From NCBI GenBank assembly GCA_018340375.1, contig JAFFJZ010000002.1, forward strand, positions 14,898,001 through 14,962,000: 64,000 nucleotides of DNA. Reading direction: 5' to 3'. The first letter of the stretch is position 1, and every line of letters starts with the position of its first letter. Shown piece by piece: positions 22,146 through 33,379 of the stretch. The position numbers were made by a program, and so were the translations under genes. This DNA is from Gonatopus flavifemur (lineage: Eukaryota; Arthropoda; Insecta; Hymenoptera; Dryinidae). Under the pieces are notes generated by a model, which had not been told where the DNA came from, did not search any database, and saw only the letters and a program-made list of their open reading frames with translations.

Positions 22146-22769
22146 GTGCGCGTACGTAAACGAACAATAGCTTGTAATAGCTGTACATTTGAAACTTCGT
22201 AGTCCCGTGTATGGCATCATAAAAATTTGCTATCACCTCAAAAAAGTGAATAAAAGTGCAATGGAAAAAAAGCATCTGCTGCCCAATTTACCACGAGTAA
22301 GTATCAAAAATGTGCTACATCCAAGCTATGGTATATGAATTCCGTAAATATTGCACAAGTAGGGTTATGTGAATAAGCGACACCTGATAAACATGCAATG
22401 CATTGATATTGTTTATAGGAGATATAAATTAATTGAATTTCATTTTCGAAACGAGTAGAATATTACTATCTTTTGAAAACATAGCTTCATCAAGAATTAT
22501 ATTGCTTTGTTTATTTATGAACATAACCTCATTCAATAATGCTTGATAAATTTCTATTTGGAAAAATTTTCAATTTCGGCACATTTTTTACTATCCGATT
22601 CATTTTTATAGTTGAACAAAAATATTTATTCATTCAATCATTATTATCTACATTCAATAATAACGATGGTAGAATATGAATAAGATTATTTTACGGGTTT
22701 GATTGTTTCACCTGTACACTCACATGTACATTCATTATTGTATCACTTTATTTTATAAGTACCCACGAC

Positions 22770-22868
22770 ATCTCCGTGGCTTAGTTGGTCAAAGCGTCAA
22801 TTCTGTTAGACTTTGAGGTTAGACAGATAGGTAGATAGGATGTAGGTTCGATCCCCCATGTTTAGGCG
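22770..22868 (+). repeat. tRNA-like element with repeat insert
   Basis: It reads GTGGCTTAGTTGGTCAAAGC, a good A box, then an insert of GGTTAGACAGATAGGTAGAT-type repeats, then TAGGTTCGATCCCCC, a good B box. The spacing between boxes is longer than in a normal tRNA, and the acceptor-stem halves do not pair well. It is likely a tRNA-derived SINE head or tRNA pseudogene rather than a working tRNA. Confidence 0.5.
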
Positions 22869-22893
22869 TTTTTCAAAATTTTCACTTTGACCA

Positions 22894-23115
22894 CACTGTA
22901 AAAAAATTTCACCGGAAAATTCCAGTACATGTACTGGAAGTCATTAACCTGTACATGTACCGGAAAATTTCAGCACATTTGTACTGCAAAAATTCAGTGC
23001 AAACGTTATGGAATTCCCCATCAAAAAACAAAAAAATTGGAGCCTTCATACTGGAATTTTTCAGTTCAGTAGCTGGACTTTTCCAGGACATGTACTGTAC
23101 TGGAAATGCTGAAAA
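22894..23115. mobile_element. CACTGTAAAAA-ended MITE, probably truncated
   Basis: It starts CACTGTAAAAAAATTTCACC and is filled with CCGGAAAATTCCAG and GTACATGTAC words in both orientations. A matching right end (TTTTTACAGTG) is not visible. It lies right after the tRNA-like element. Confidence 0.45.
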
Positions 23116-23221
23116 TATCCATGAAAAATGAAAAAAATTGCTCACGCAAAGTGATTTTGCATTGCCTGTGTTGTGTTGAAATTGATGATTGATTTGATCG
23201 TTCATTTGATGGACAGAAACT

Positions 23222-23306
23222 CAAGTCTTCCTACCTAACATTTTTTGAACCCACACCTACCTACCTACCCTACTACTAAAACCTAACCTAACCCCTAACC
23301 TAGAGC
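23222..23306 (-). repeat. Short telomere-like CCTAA / CCTAC tract
   Basis: CCTACCTACCTACC near 23258 is followed by CCTAACCTAACCCCTAACC at about 23282. On the minus strand this is TTAGG-like, the usual insect telomere repeat, but only three to four units are present. It could equally be a slipped tail of the nearby tRNA-like repeat. Confidence 0.35.
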
Positions 23307-23414
23307 ATGAAGTTACTACATATGCTTCATATCTAGAACACAAGAGGATAAGTCTTGGAAAAACTCATATATCAATTTCATTGGCTACAATTATATTTAT
23401 TCAAATCTCATCAA

Positions 23415-23729
23415 TCATTTTTTTTTAATATAAAGACTTAATTTTTCCTGCAGAAATGACGAAAGTGCAATAGAAGTGGAAAAAAGTGCAACAATGATCC
23501 ATATTCCAGTACTAGCAATTGCAATTTCCCAGTCTGTATAATTTTTGAATTTTTTTTTTTTTAAAGCAGCAAGGACTTCGGTTGATAAATGTCCGTCGGT
23601 AAATGAGATTTGGTTGCCATCGTGAGAGTCAAAGAAGATTCTGGTTTGTGATATCACTCCATGGCACAGCATCAGGATGATTAGCGTATCCAATGTGGAA
23701 AATTGGATCAGTTCAATTTTTTTCTCCAT
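23415..23729 (-). CDS. Candidate small single-pass membrane protein, unknown family
   Basis: A 104-codon frame runs from ATG at 23729 to TGA at 23415, with AATAAA (minus strand) about 20 bases after the stop. Residues 11-28 form a hydrophobic segment (LDTLIILMLCHGVISQ) that looks like a signal peptide. A polar stretch follows, with a possible N-glycosylation site NYT near residue 63. A second hydrophobic segment (IAIASTGIWIIVALFSTS, about residues 69-92) would span the membrane, and the tail is basic (YIKKK). Three A-tracts lie inside the frame. I do not recognise the protein. It sits within the interval bounded by the 19911/24680 inverted repeats, so a transposon-borne or chance frame is possible. 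Confidence 0.35.
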   Translation of the reverse strand: MEKKIELIQFSTLDTLIILMLCHGVISQTRIFFDSHDGNQISFTDGHLSTEVLAALKKKKFKNYTDWEIAIASTGIWIIVALFSTSIALSSFLQEKLSLYIKKK

Positions 23730-23839
23730 AAAACCCGTAGATTACCTAAATGAATTTGTTCTGTTAATTCCCTGAGAATATTGTGTGAACAAGTTCACAA
23801 TAAGTGTCGTTTTTTTTCCATATCAATGGAAACATATTT

Positions 23840-24048
23840 TCACTCCAATACAAAAGAGTGAGAATGGACACTCTGATGGAGAGTTGAAATTTTTCTCTTC
23901 AGAAATCACTCTCGAGCAGAGTGGAAATCTCACTTCACTATGGGGAGTGAAATTCAACTCTTTCTATGAGTGAGAAATCACTCCATCTAGAGTTGCAGTA
24001 TTTTAACTATTCCAAAGAGTGAAAATTCACTCTCCAAGAGTGAATCTG
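23840..24048. mobile_element. AGAGTGAAA-type MITE, copy 2
   Basis: Repeated GAGTGAAATT / AATTTCACTC words in both orientations resemble the block at 21921-22145. The 62-codon frame across it follows the repeat. Confidence 0.5.
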
Positions 24049-24145
24049 TTGAAAAAATTCTTTCTTTCTTTCTCTAAGAATTGCGATAATGAAGTTTTGC
24101 AGGGAAATTGTTGAAGTTTTGAAGAGAAATATTTTCATTGGGGGA

Positions 24146-24310
24146 GTGTTGAAGTGTGCAAGTATGTTGATAACTTAGATTAAGTGTTTGATAATAATAA
24201 ATTTTGTCCTTTTTACGAGCATATTTACACGCCTTCAAGTGTTTAAAAAATGACTACATGATTCTTACACTCTGAGCGTATTGAAATAAAAAATTTGAAT
24301 TCAGAGTGAA
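24146..24310. mobile_element. MITE family with GTGTTTGAA ends, copy 2
   Basis: It matches 12793-12984 through ACGAGCATATTTACACGCC, CTTCAAGTGTTT and ACTACATGATTC. The centre (AACTTAGATTAAGTGTTTG) is uninterrupted. Confidence 0.5.
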
Positions 24311-24550
24311 ATCATGTATTTCCATTAGTCTCATTCAAATACGGAAAAATGTTAAAAGTCATGTTTTATCAATAGATTCAGTAAACATTCCTCATTTTCC
24401 AATATCATCCACATTGCTTCTAAAAATTCATTAACCAGGAACTCATAATTCTGATGATTTATATTTCGACATTGCATAAAAACCCAAAGCGTGTGAAACA
24501 ATTTCATTTTGGCCACCGAGAAAGGCAAAAATATAACGTGCTGCCGCATA

Positions 24551-24680
24551 GTTTTCCCACGTAATAAGCACTGGTTTATATTGTGACGTTACAACCTACG
24601 ATGCTACACTATATAAACGTAGATGATGTGTAGGGGTTCAGAGGTAATATGAAGCCACGTGAAAACATGGTGTTGGACTT
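24551..24680. repeat. Right member of the ~130 bp inverted pair
   Basis: This is the reverse complement of 19911-20037 with moderate divergence. Its TATATAAAC at 24610 points outward. Beyond GGTGTTGGACTT the similarity stops abruptly in both copies, as expected at a repeat boundary. Confidence 0.65.
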
Positions 24681-24921
24681 AATTAACGATGTTTAATTAT
24701 CTCCACAAACACAAAGGAAAAGTCTTGCAAGTATTCCGCTTTTGTATCAAACAGAATCAAAACAATAGCCTTGAAGAGAACAAGAACAATCGGAAAAGTT
24801 GAGTTTGTGAAACAATTCCCCTTCTTATCCTCTATCAGACTTATTGAATTAATCTGGTATCGTGGATGATGCTTCCATAAATGAGAATAATGAATAACAT
24901 GAATTTGGAATTACATATTGC

Positions 24922-25056
24922 TGAAGTTTCAATCGTTTATTACTGAAATGAAATTCAAATCCCCGTTCCAAGGCGTGGGGAACATAAATACCATTGCCTT
25001 TTCAGATTTTTCATGATATTTCTCTTTCATAAACGATTCAATTTTATTTTCGAGAA
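24922..25056. repeat. GAAGTTTCAATCGTTTA repeat, copy 1
   Basis: It has GAAGTTTCAATCGTTTA at left, GTTCCAAGG in the middle, and AAACGATTCAATTT at right, giving imperfect inverted ends. Copies are at 62082-62260 and 63454-63654. Confidence 0.45.
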
Positions 25057-26086
25057 CATAGGATTATCCGCCTTGCGGCGGTACCAACCCAATTCCATCA
25101 ATCTATGATAAACAATTCAAAAGAGCAATCTATTATTTCTGGAAGATGAGATTCTTATTTCATAGATTCTAGTCAACCCTGATCTCGAACTGAATATCCG
25201 ACGTTGAGGATTCAATTAAAATTCAATCAAAATTCCAAACCAAACGAAAAATTCTATTAGGAGCATCGTTTAGGAGTTACGTCACTTGCAGAGCGACAAC
25301 GGTATATTCAGAACATGTGAGTTGGCATTCATGGAGCACGATATAACAAAAATATATGAATAAATTGAGAACGAATCATCGTCACCCTTTTCCATCACGA
25401 TGTTATTTTACGAGAAATATTATGAAGTAGACGAATACCGCAATCGACCTCAGATTATCAATGACTCGTTCGAAAGGCAGGTCTCTTTATGATTTTTAAC
25501 CGGCAGCAGGAAAAAGTTCTCTTCCCTAACAAGAAAAGCAAGCAAATAGATCGAGTTAGGACAAGCGCAGAAGGAACGAGTGAAGATGATGAGAGGTAGA
25601 AAAATGAATAAAAGGGTGAGAGAACGACGAAGGAGACGTAGAGGAACTAAACAAAAAAATACTTTCTTGAAGGGAAATTTCAATATTCTGAGCTGACTAG
25701 CTAGATGACAGGACCCTGAAAAGAGAAGCTGAAGTACTAGAGAAGAGCTCAACCGATGAAAGGACGGTTATTTGCACTCCTCTCTTCTTTCATCTTTATC
25801 TCTCCTTCCCTTCCTCGCACACGAGGGAAGAGAAAGAGTATCTTCGTCCGTGACAACCAGAGACATTGGTGGATCATATACTTGTAGTTGGTACTCCCGT
25901 TAATATTCAACCACGATTGCTAATTCTTTTCTTATTGAATCACGAAAATGAGGGGATGGAGTTTCTCAAGATGAATGTATTTATTCAAAGGAGCAGACTT
26001 CATATGTTACTGCAAATATTATTTTGAATATTTGTTAAGGCATGAATTGGATATATGATTCGATTTCATCCATTCTATAAAATTTT
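25057..26086. other. No gene; purine-rich then pyrimidine-rich stretch
   Basis: A GA-rich run (about 25555-25640) creates a long minus-strand frame of leucine and phenylalanine codons that is not credible. A CT-rich run follows at about 25775-25815. Confidence 0.4.
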
Positions 26087-26350
26087 TTAGAGTGAGGTTT
26101 CACTTTGTAGCCAGCCAAAAGTGAACTTTCCGGAATTCTGGATGAAATTTCCACTCTTTTAGAGTGAAAGTCTAAGGTTTGAGGTTAGAAATTCACAATC
26201 ACTCCAATTCTAGAGTGAGATTTTTGCTCTAAAAGGGCGAGAGTTCACTCGGAATGAGTGAAAATCCCAATCTAGATGAATTGACTCACTTTTGAGACTT
26301 GATGGAGTCAAACGCGTGATTTTTCACTCTTCAAGATTCAGAGAGTATAC
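26087..26350. mobile_element. AGAGTGAAA-type MITE, copy 3
   Basis: It starts TTAGAGTGAG and ends CAGAGAGTA, as does 47300-47511. The shared interior includes GTCTAAGGTTTGAGGTTAG and AACGCGTGATTTTTCA. Compared with the 47 kb copy it has an extra ~48 bp near its left end. Confidence 0.6.
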
Positions 26351-26790
26351 CCTGACAGCAAAAATTGCAGTGCAACTGTTGTTTCAGTGTCGCTCCACTA
26401 GTTTGTCTTTTGTTGTTGGAGGATTGTTTGATCTCACGTGTCATAGCTCCATGTATCCAAACATCTTCACAGCATCATGACAACAGCTTTTGCGTTTGCT
26501 GCATGTCGTTCCGCAAACTCCCAGCAACTTTCCAACAACAGTTGCCCCGTGATATTGGAAAGTTGTTGCGAATTTCCCTAGCGCTCCGCTGTCTGGTTAC
26601 GTTGACTGAGAGAAATAGGATGAGATTCTCGGATTCTTCAGATGAGAGGATTGAAATTCAACTTCTTGGGCTGGAAATAGGACTTTGATATGGAGAGATT
26701 TGATATCTTCCTTTCTAAATCTCTTCCCAAGCGTCACACGGAGAAAGATGAAGGAGTATATTTTACTTCTCATACACAGAAAAAAAGGAA

Positions 26791-28853
26791 CAGAGCCGGA
26801 TTAAGCATTTGGGGGGCCCTGGGCCCATCATGATCATTGGGGCCACCTTGTAAGGGCAGACTTTCTAACGGACTTGAAGTTAAATAAAGCATACTTTTTT
26901 AATTACATCAATTCAATATCATTTTTAGTAGGCATTCCTAGATCTGTTTTCTCCGCGTACCTCAAAGTAAGGGTGTGTTCACATGCATAACTGCATAAGT
27001 CCATTTTCTAAACCGTGGCGGATATCGAGGAAGTCGTTGAAAAAAAATAAAACCTTGCTCTAATACGTTAAATTAGGTACACTATTAAAAGTTGTTTGAA
27101 ATTTCATAACTTTTTCAATGACATTTGTAACTGAAATTTCCAATTCTGGGTATCTGAATTGAGAATTCATTTACATGTAATTGAATTTTCAAATGTTTAC
27201 TATATTTTATTACACATTTATGTATATTTTCCTTCATTGAAATTTCATACACATGTATCTTTATTTTTCAGTTACATGATTAAAAATTACTTGCGTTACG
27301 TGTATCTGAAGTTTTGTCGAGACATTTTCAACAGTGTAAAGTGAGAACTGCATAATTTTTACGTTATCAAAAATTAGTTCTTCAATACATTTCTTTTTTG
27401 AAAATCACTTTCACGGACTTATTTGTTATACTGGAGAACCACAGACATGCAAAATGTATCATATAGTGAGGTACGTATATGGGTTTATATTGCAACCCTG
27501 GTGAAAGGGAAGCGTGTAATAGAAAGTGTCAGGAACGTAGTTGGAAAGTATTTGGAACGTGGATTCAAGCGTATACCGAGCGTCAAGTGGAACATTAAGA
27601 GTCGTTCGAACGTATATTTGAAGTGTGTGAAGCGTATCCGAAGAAACCCCAATTTCATAGAAACCGGGCTTTACGCACGGAAGCGTAATCCAAGAGTGGA
27701 TAGGAAGCATATGAGAAGTATTAGGAAAGTAATCTGAAACATGCTCACGCTTCTGTTACTCTTTATGACACGCTTCCCTTTCACCAGGAAATCCTCATTG
27801 TGAAAAACGTAAACTTACTTGATTACTCGGAGATCTTTATGAAGAAGATAATTACCGAAAACGGAAACACATTCAAATATCTAAGAAGGATGCTTCATGT
27901 CCGTAGATAAACGAGCTAAAGTGAGCGTTGACAAATTAATTGACAATCGCGTTTGTTGGCACCATGTAATCGATCGCCGGGCCCCATGAGCGAAACAGAC
28001 ACAAATGAACATCGCAATCGCTATGTTCTTTTCTTTCAGTTTTTAGACGCGAAATTTGTATAAGGTATTTTAATCTTTTCAAAACATGAGACCTTGTTCA
28101 ATTACGATGAATTGTACATATGACGATGTTCATACAACTATATTTTTTTTCCTAGGCCTAAAAAATTCAACGTCTGGTTTGCAAAGTCGAAAAATTGATT
28201 TGATTCATCAACTTCAGAGAAAGTACTAAATGGTACATCAAAACTTGATGATGATGTTGAGGTATTAAAAATGACTCACGCTAAATATAAATTGTTTTCC
28301 TGTGCTCACAAATTCATATTGTGAAGGAAAAATCCAGCTGTCTCAGATAGCACAAGCATGTTCCGAATGAACTCCTATTATGACAGTTCCAAAAGAGTTT
28401 TTCAAGAATCCTCAAGAATTCATTGAGAATTTTTTTTGAATACCAAGATTTCTTAAAGAATTCTTTCTGAACTATCATGACGGGAGTTGGAATAGAAGAA
28501 AATTTTTCATGAATCCATCGGGATCAGTGCGATGTCTGAGTATGAAGTATATCTCGGGAAAAGCATTTGAATTGCATTAGAACTTAAAAACTGAGTTGGA
28601 TTATATATTAAAATTTTTGAAATAGTTTCAGGTATTTGGTATTAACAGTACATTTCGCTTTACATGTTCTGTAGGTGCCTTGAATTACGCGGTTTCGAAG
28701 ATCTTGGATTTGAACTCGTCTGCTTCACCGAGCATTTGTTGAATAATTATTTTTTTCAATATTTTTGTCATTCGATTGATGCCCCCCCCCCCCCCCAACC
28801 GTCCGGGGCCCTGGGCCCGGGCCCAGTCAGGCCCATGCGTTAACCCGGCTCTG
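26791..28853. mobile_element. 2.06 kb hAT-like non-autonomous element
   Basis: The ends are CAGAGCCGG / CCGGCTCTG. GC-rich subterminal regions (GGGGGGCCCTGGGCCCA at left; a 15-C run, then GGGCCCTGGGCCCGG-type sequence at right) are also inverted. The flanking octamers AAAAGGAA and AAGAAGAA agree at 6 of 8 positions. A CAG-type terminus and an 8 bp duplication are hAT habits. The interior is AT-rich without a transposase and carries a second element at 27497-27788. It is inserted next to CACAGAAAAAAAGG, itself a MITE-like end. Confidence 0.65.
27497..27788. mobile_element. 292 bp MITE with 21 bp perfect TIRs, CCTGGTGAAAGGG
   Basis: The first and last 21 bases are exact inverted copies, beginning CCTGGTGAAAGGGAAGCG. 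The interior is rich in GAAGCGT / ACGCTTC words. It lies inside the hAT-like element. The 104-codon and 83-codon frames here are by-products. The element at 7911-8072 shares the first ten bases. Confidence 0.75.
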
Positions 28854-29009
28854 AAGAAGAATACTTGCTACAACAACTTTTCCGTAGTTGTGAGGTGAGT
28901 AGTTGTAGAAGAGAACCACAAACTTGTCTTGACTCATCACTTAATGAGCACAACGAATTTTGTTAGCTGATAAAACTACCTCACCTCTCTGATATCAAAG
29001 TAGTTACCA

Positions 29010-29262
29010 CAACGTTTGGAGGAAGCCGTAATGCCACTTTGTGCTAAAATGGATGGTACAGCTACGCATAATACGTTCCGACAGTTCAGTCGAATCGTGA
29101 TGATTCGCCCGCGTCATCGAGTCTATCAAACCCGACGCGAGCCGAAACAAGCCGAAGCTAAAGCTTCTCGATACAGCGGTAGCGTAGCCATCATTGTTGA
29201 TTGGGAACACGTAATGGAAGTGTCCTTGATTGCGGTTTTTGTTATTCAAACTTTTTCTTCAT
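29010..29262. other. CpG-dense 250 bp island of unknown role
   Basis: About 20 CpG dinucleotides fall in 210 bases, far above the surroundings. Both strands are open: 86 codons on + (29016-29276) and 81 codons on - (29004-29249). Neither frame shows a domain I recognise, and the + frame ends near a possible donor, GAAGGTAAAGG. It could be a diverged exon, an unmethylated promoter-like patch or a foreign repeat fragment. Confidence 0.3.
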
Positions 29263-30189
29263 GGATGAGAAGGTAAAGGAGACTCTCATAAGTTGGAACC
29301 TGGCAGATCTGATTCCTATATTTCATGGTGAGTTAGTAATTGAATATTATTATAACAAATCTGTCAACTTCCAATCATAACACATCAATGTATACATCCT
29401 TTTATCGCCCCTCTCTTTTCTTGATATGTTCAACAATAAAACCACTGGATCGATCCATGATGATTTGGTAGTTTTCTATGCAGCACAGAAATTCGAAAAG
29501 AAATCTGGAAAATTCATATTGGATTTTCCAAATCAAAATTGAATACTTTCTTAAATTCTTTCTGATTTAGGGTGCTGTATGGAATATCATAGCCCCGGAT
29601 ATTCATAAGTTCAAATTTTCATAATTCGTTGAGAGTTAATAATTCCGATGAAAGTAACTAAAGTTCACTAACTTTACATTGATAATTGAAATTCGGGCCT
29701 ATAATATACTATTGATTCATCCATGATTTACAACATTCTCGGGAGGTAGTGTTAATTCGAATAAGAATCAAAGTAGAACCCCAACGTATTTTATTTGTAG
29801 AAGAAAATTCTTAAATTGAATTCTAACACTGAATATCGTTCGAAAATATTTTATCATTCCTCAGCCCTGTCTAGGAATCTCACTTTTCGAAATGAACTTC
29901 ATATTGCTCATTCAAATTCAACCTCACTTAGGAGTACTGGGTGACTGAAAAATATTCGCACGGAATATTGTTATTGAGGAATGTATTAGCAGTATGTACT
30001 GTTTAAAATTTTTAGACGAAGCTGTTGACTGGGAAGCTTTTCTCTTCCTCAGTGACCGAGGTATTGAGGCGGTAATTCCTGAAGGAGTTTTATGTAAATT
30101 CTTATCACGCTATAAAACATTCATAGAAAACATCAAAAGTGTGTAAGATTTTCGTTTTTGGTATTTATGTAAAATATTTATAAGATACC
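29263..30189. other. No supported feature
   Basis: AT-rich. A possible small inverted pair (ATAGCCCCGGAT near 29592 and ATTCGGGCCTATA near 29691) bounds about 115 bp. Confidence 0.35.
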
Positions 30190-30655
30190 TCATCAAGAGC
30201 AAGTAGCTCTGAAAGATAACATATATGTTATCTTCAAGAGCTACGTGCTGTGTGGGTATGTAGCATGAAATATCTGTATTCGCATAAATCTCCAAATTCT
30301 AGTTATGATAACTATTTCGATCGCTGGTATCGCGATCATAATAGATTCTAGAGGAATATCAAGTCGTTGTGTCAACTACGTTTATAGTAAGGGCCATGAT
30401 TTGAGCAGGTAGTAGAAGAATATGAAGTTGTTGTGTGGACTACTTCAATCAGAGATGATGCGATTCCAATGAATCTTCAGGAGAATATAAAGTAGCTACA
30501 CGAACTACTTCGATCGCTGTTGTTGCAACTCTGCTACGATCCACGAAAAGCAGTTGGTACAGCTAGTTTAGTAGGAAGTTCAAAAGCGTTCACGTGAAGT
30601 AGCTCTTGGAACTATTCATTGGTTGGGACAACTACTTTTTTTTTCAGTGTAATTA
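30190..30655. repeat. GTAGTTG/CAACTAC-rich repeat, degraded
   Basis: Repeated GTAGCTAC / CAACTACTT words in both orientations, ending AACTACTTTTTTTTTCAGTG, resemble the better preserved elements at 47717-47986 and 61606-61902. A TAACATATATGTTA palindrome lies at about 30217. Confidence 0.4.
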
Positions 30656-30850
30656 GTCCAAATTTTTTGGTAGCTCCTACGGTATATCCAGCGTGGCTCA
30701 CTGTTTACAAAGTAAATTTTCTTGGAAATTGGTAAAAAGTACTCCAATAGAGTAACTTCTACTCCTAAAATGAACAACCATATTGACTGGGCACTGGAAT
30801 AAGAGCTACCGCAATTGAAATAACAGTTACTCCTCATTTTCTCCTCCATG
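30656..30850. mobile_element. MITE with AGTAACTTCTACTCC core, copy 1
   Basis: CCTACGGTATATCCAGCGTGG, ACTCCAATAGAGTAACTTC and AGTTACTCCTCATTT follow the same order in 36165-36549. This copy has no insertion, so it shows the empty site for the nested element there. Confidence 0.5.
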
Positions 30851-31239
30851 CATGCTTGGAACCTCTAAATGAGACTGCTTTGGATAATCACCTTCCATGC
30901 ATGTTCATAGGATTCTGTAGGCATCATGATTCCTCCTGGTGCTGCTTGGGTTGTGTTGAAATATCTCCGAGATACTTTCAAGGTGTCTCAAGACACGAGA
31001 CATGAATTGCTACACGAGTTGTTCTCTTGATTCTCTCATTCCGCGCGTTGCACAATGAATTCCAAAATTGAATAGGAAAGTTTTTGACCGTTTTGATTTT
31101 TCCATCTGGGATTAAAGAATAAACGAAACACGAATGTCATATAAAAATCTCATATTCACATCTGAGATGCTCACATTCCACGCCAAGTCTTATATTTCAT
31201 CAATTGTATCGATATTATGTTATAATAAGACGTGAAAAC

Positions 31240-33360
31240 ATCCTTCTTAACTAAGGAAATTGAGGAAACAAGAATGTTGGACATCGTCCGCCGAAGAAAA
31301 GAAAAGAAACGGCTATGGAACACGTATGTGTGTAAAAATATATATATGTGACAGTAATATCGTGGAAAACTTTGGGAATCGTATACGTATGTATACATGT
31401 ACATGTAGGAAGGACAACGGTAGTGACTCTAACAAAGGTGACATAAGTTACGTAAAGTGGCTCCGTGCGACGATGCTATTCTTTACTACGATACACCCTA
31501 CGTGCTCTGACGTACATGAATCTGTATACGTACACTCATACATGTTATCCGTTGGCGCGTAAATTCTTATATGTTTTGATATGTGTATGTGCGTTCGGGT
31601 ATACAGGGTGTAGCGCTGGGTAACGAATGTTATTGATGTCTTCGCGGCGGCACCAGTACACGCCCTTATTGTCGTTTTATACGACCGACTATCTCCATTT
31701 TCGGCCACAAATATCCGATAACGGCGCGTATGCGCTTTCCAACAACGTGGACGAGCGGAAGAAAAGGAAAACGATAAGAGTGTAGTGTGCGACGGCAAAT
31801 TGGACGAGGTGACGACAACTATAAGAAAGAGGAGAAGAGGAAAAAAAAGTATAAAAATTTTGACGAAGATCTTTGAGATTGTATATTTAAGAATGTTTTG
31901 ATATTTCCTCTGGTATCGAACATGGGTTTTATGATGTTGATATGAAAATATCTATTCGAGCATCATAAAAATCAAATGACATCCTCCAGATTTCAAAGTA
32001 CTACGTACTTTTTGAAGAAAGAAGATCGGAAGTTGAAAATCGATATAAAGACGTTCTTCTTACAAAATACGGAAAATTTAGAGAGATAAAATTCCTAGGA
32101 TTGGTATCGATGTCGACGTAGAACGATGAATAAATGCTACGCAACAATGTAGATCTCGAGAAAATGACGTAAAATGTTTTCAACGATTCAAACGGATCTC
32201 TGATACCATCCATCGTTCGAAATCAAGACATTCATTCATTCCCAAACGATGTATTGATACTGTGAATTCGAATAATTGAAATTATAGATGTCGAAATCGA
32301 AACCTTCCAAGACACTATATTGAAATCACATGTTTTTATTTCCTGTTCAAAATCCTCAAACTGATCTTATCGGATTTTTTTTTCATTGACTGCAAGAAGA
32401 GATATTTTTCTTCCCGAAATTTCGAATTAGTGTTCTGTATCGCAATAGATGATGGTCTAAAGATTGTTTCTTCAACATTTTAAACCTTTACATGAATTCT
32501 GTTCGGACAATTCTCACCGAGAAAATGTTTATAGCGCGAGGAGCTTACTTTGAGATGAAGTTGAGAGGTTGATAACAAAAAGAATCGTAGTGACATCTAT
32601 GAATCGAGTCCGTTACTCTGTACTCGAACGTACGGCGAGTGTCATGGAGCAGAGCTGCAAGATGGATATTGCCATACATACTCTCACTCCCACACAGAAT
32701 CTACACGCACATGTAACTTGTGTACATGGAACGATAGTGGGGGTACACTTCCCCTCAACGGCAATGCCCATCTGGCAGTTCTGATGTCAAGCATCAAAGT
32801 AACTTCACGTGAAGGTCTGCATTGAAAAGGTACTTTCTACTCGCTACGCAGGGAGCGCTGCATCGCTACCATCTGTTTCGCTGCTAGAAGTATTCTTCTA
32901 CGAGTATATGGCGAGGTCGCAGGCATGATTCGACACTCTCCAAAGAAACATTCAATTATAAATTGTTATAGTTGTGCACGGACACGCAATGTAGAAAAGA
33001 AAAAGTAAGGATATGTACGATAAACATTAAGTATAGAATTTTATAATTAAATGGTAGCGTATTGAAGATAATGAGCATAATGATTTCGATTGAAGAGAAA
33101 GTGATAGGGATATTCACAAAAACATCCGGAGTAACTCTATTATCATTATTATCCCAAATATTTGACAGATAACGAATTTTAAGTGAACGCAGCAGTACGA
33201 TATGCATCTACAAGGATTTCAATATACCTGAACTGCGAATTTTTGAATGAAAAAGTTTTTCCATAAAAATAACGAATGAAGATATTTAGGGGGTTGTCCT
33301 GAATAACTTTGTTAAAAAATTAATGTCAAATATTTGATATTTCAAAAGATAAGAGATTAT
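31240..33360. other. CpG-containing intergenic-looking region, no gene supported
   Basis: 31550-31810 is notably CpG-rich, with words such as GATAACGGCGCGTATGCGC, and follows ACAGGGTGTAGCGC. Frames of 70-116 codons on both strands lack signals and change composition along their length. ACGTATGTATACATGTACATG at 31387 is a short alternating tract. Confidence 0.35.
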
Positions 33361-33379
33361 CACATGTCCCTGCAACGTG

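Noticed and set aside
22770..22868. A functional tRNA gene
   Set aside because: The distance between A and B boxes is too long and the acceptor-stem halves do not pair.
23278..23306. A true telomere or fusion point
   Set aside because: Only three to four CCTAA-like units with irregular spacing; more like a short slipped repeat.
24610..24690. TATATAAAC followed by ATGAAGCCACGTGAA as a gene start
   Set aside because: The ATG is too close to the TATA-like string, the frame closes after about 15 codons, and the block is the end of an inverted repeat.
25450..25752. 100-codon Leu/Phe-rich minus frame as a membrane protein
   Set aside because: Its hydrophobicity follows from a GA-rich plus strand.
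31448..31798. 116-codon minus frame in a CpG-rich stretch
   Set aside because: Ser/Thr/His/Arg-rich reading of GTATACGT-type repeats on one side and unrelated sequence on the other; the opposite strand is also partly open.
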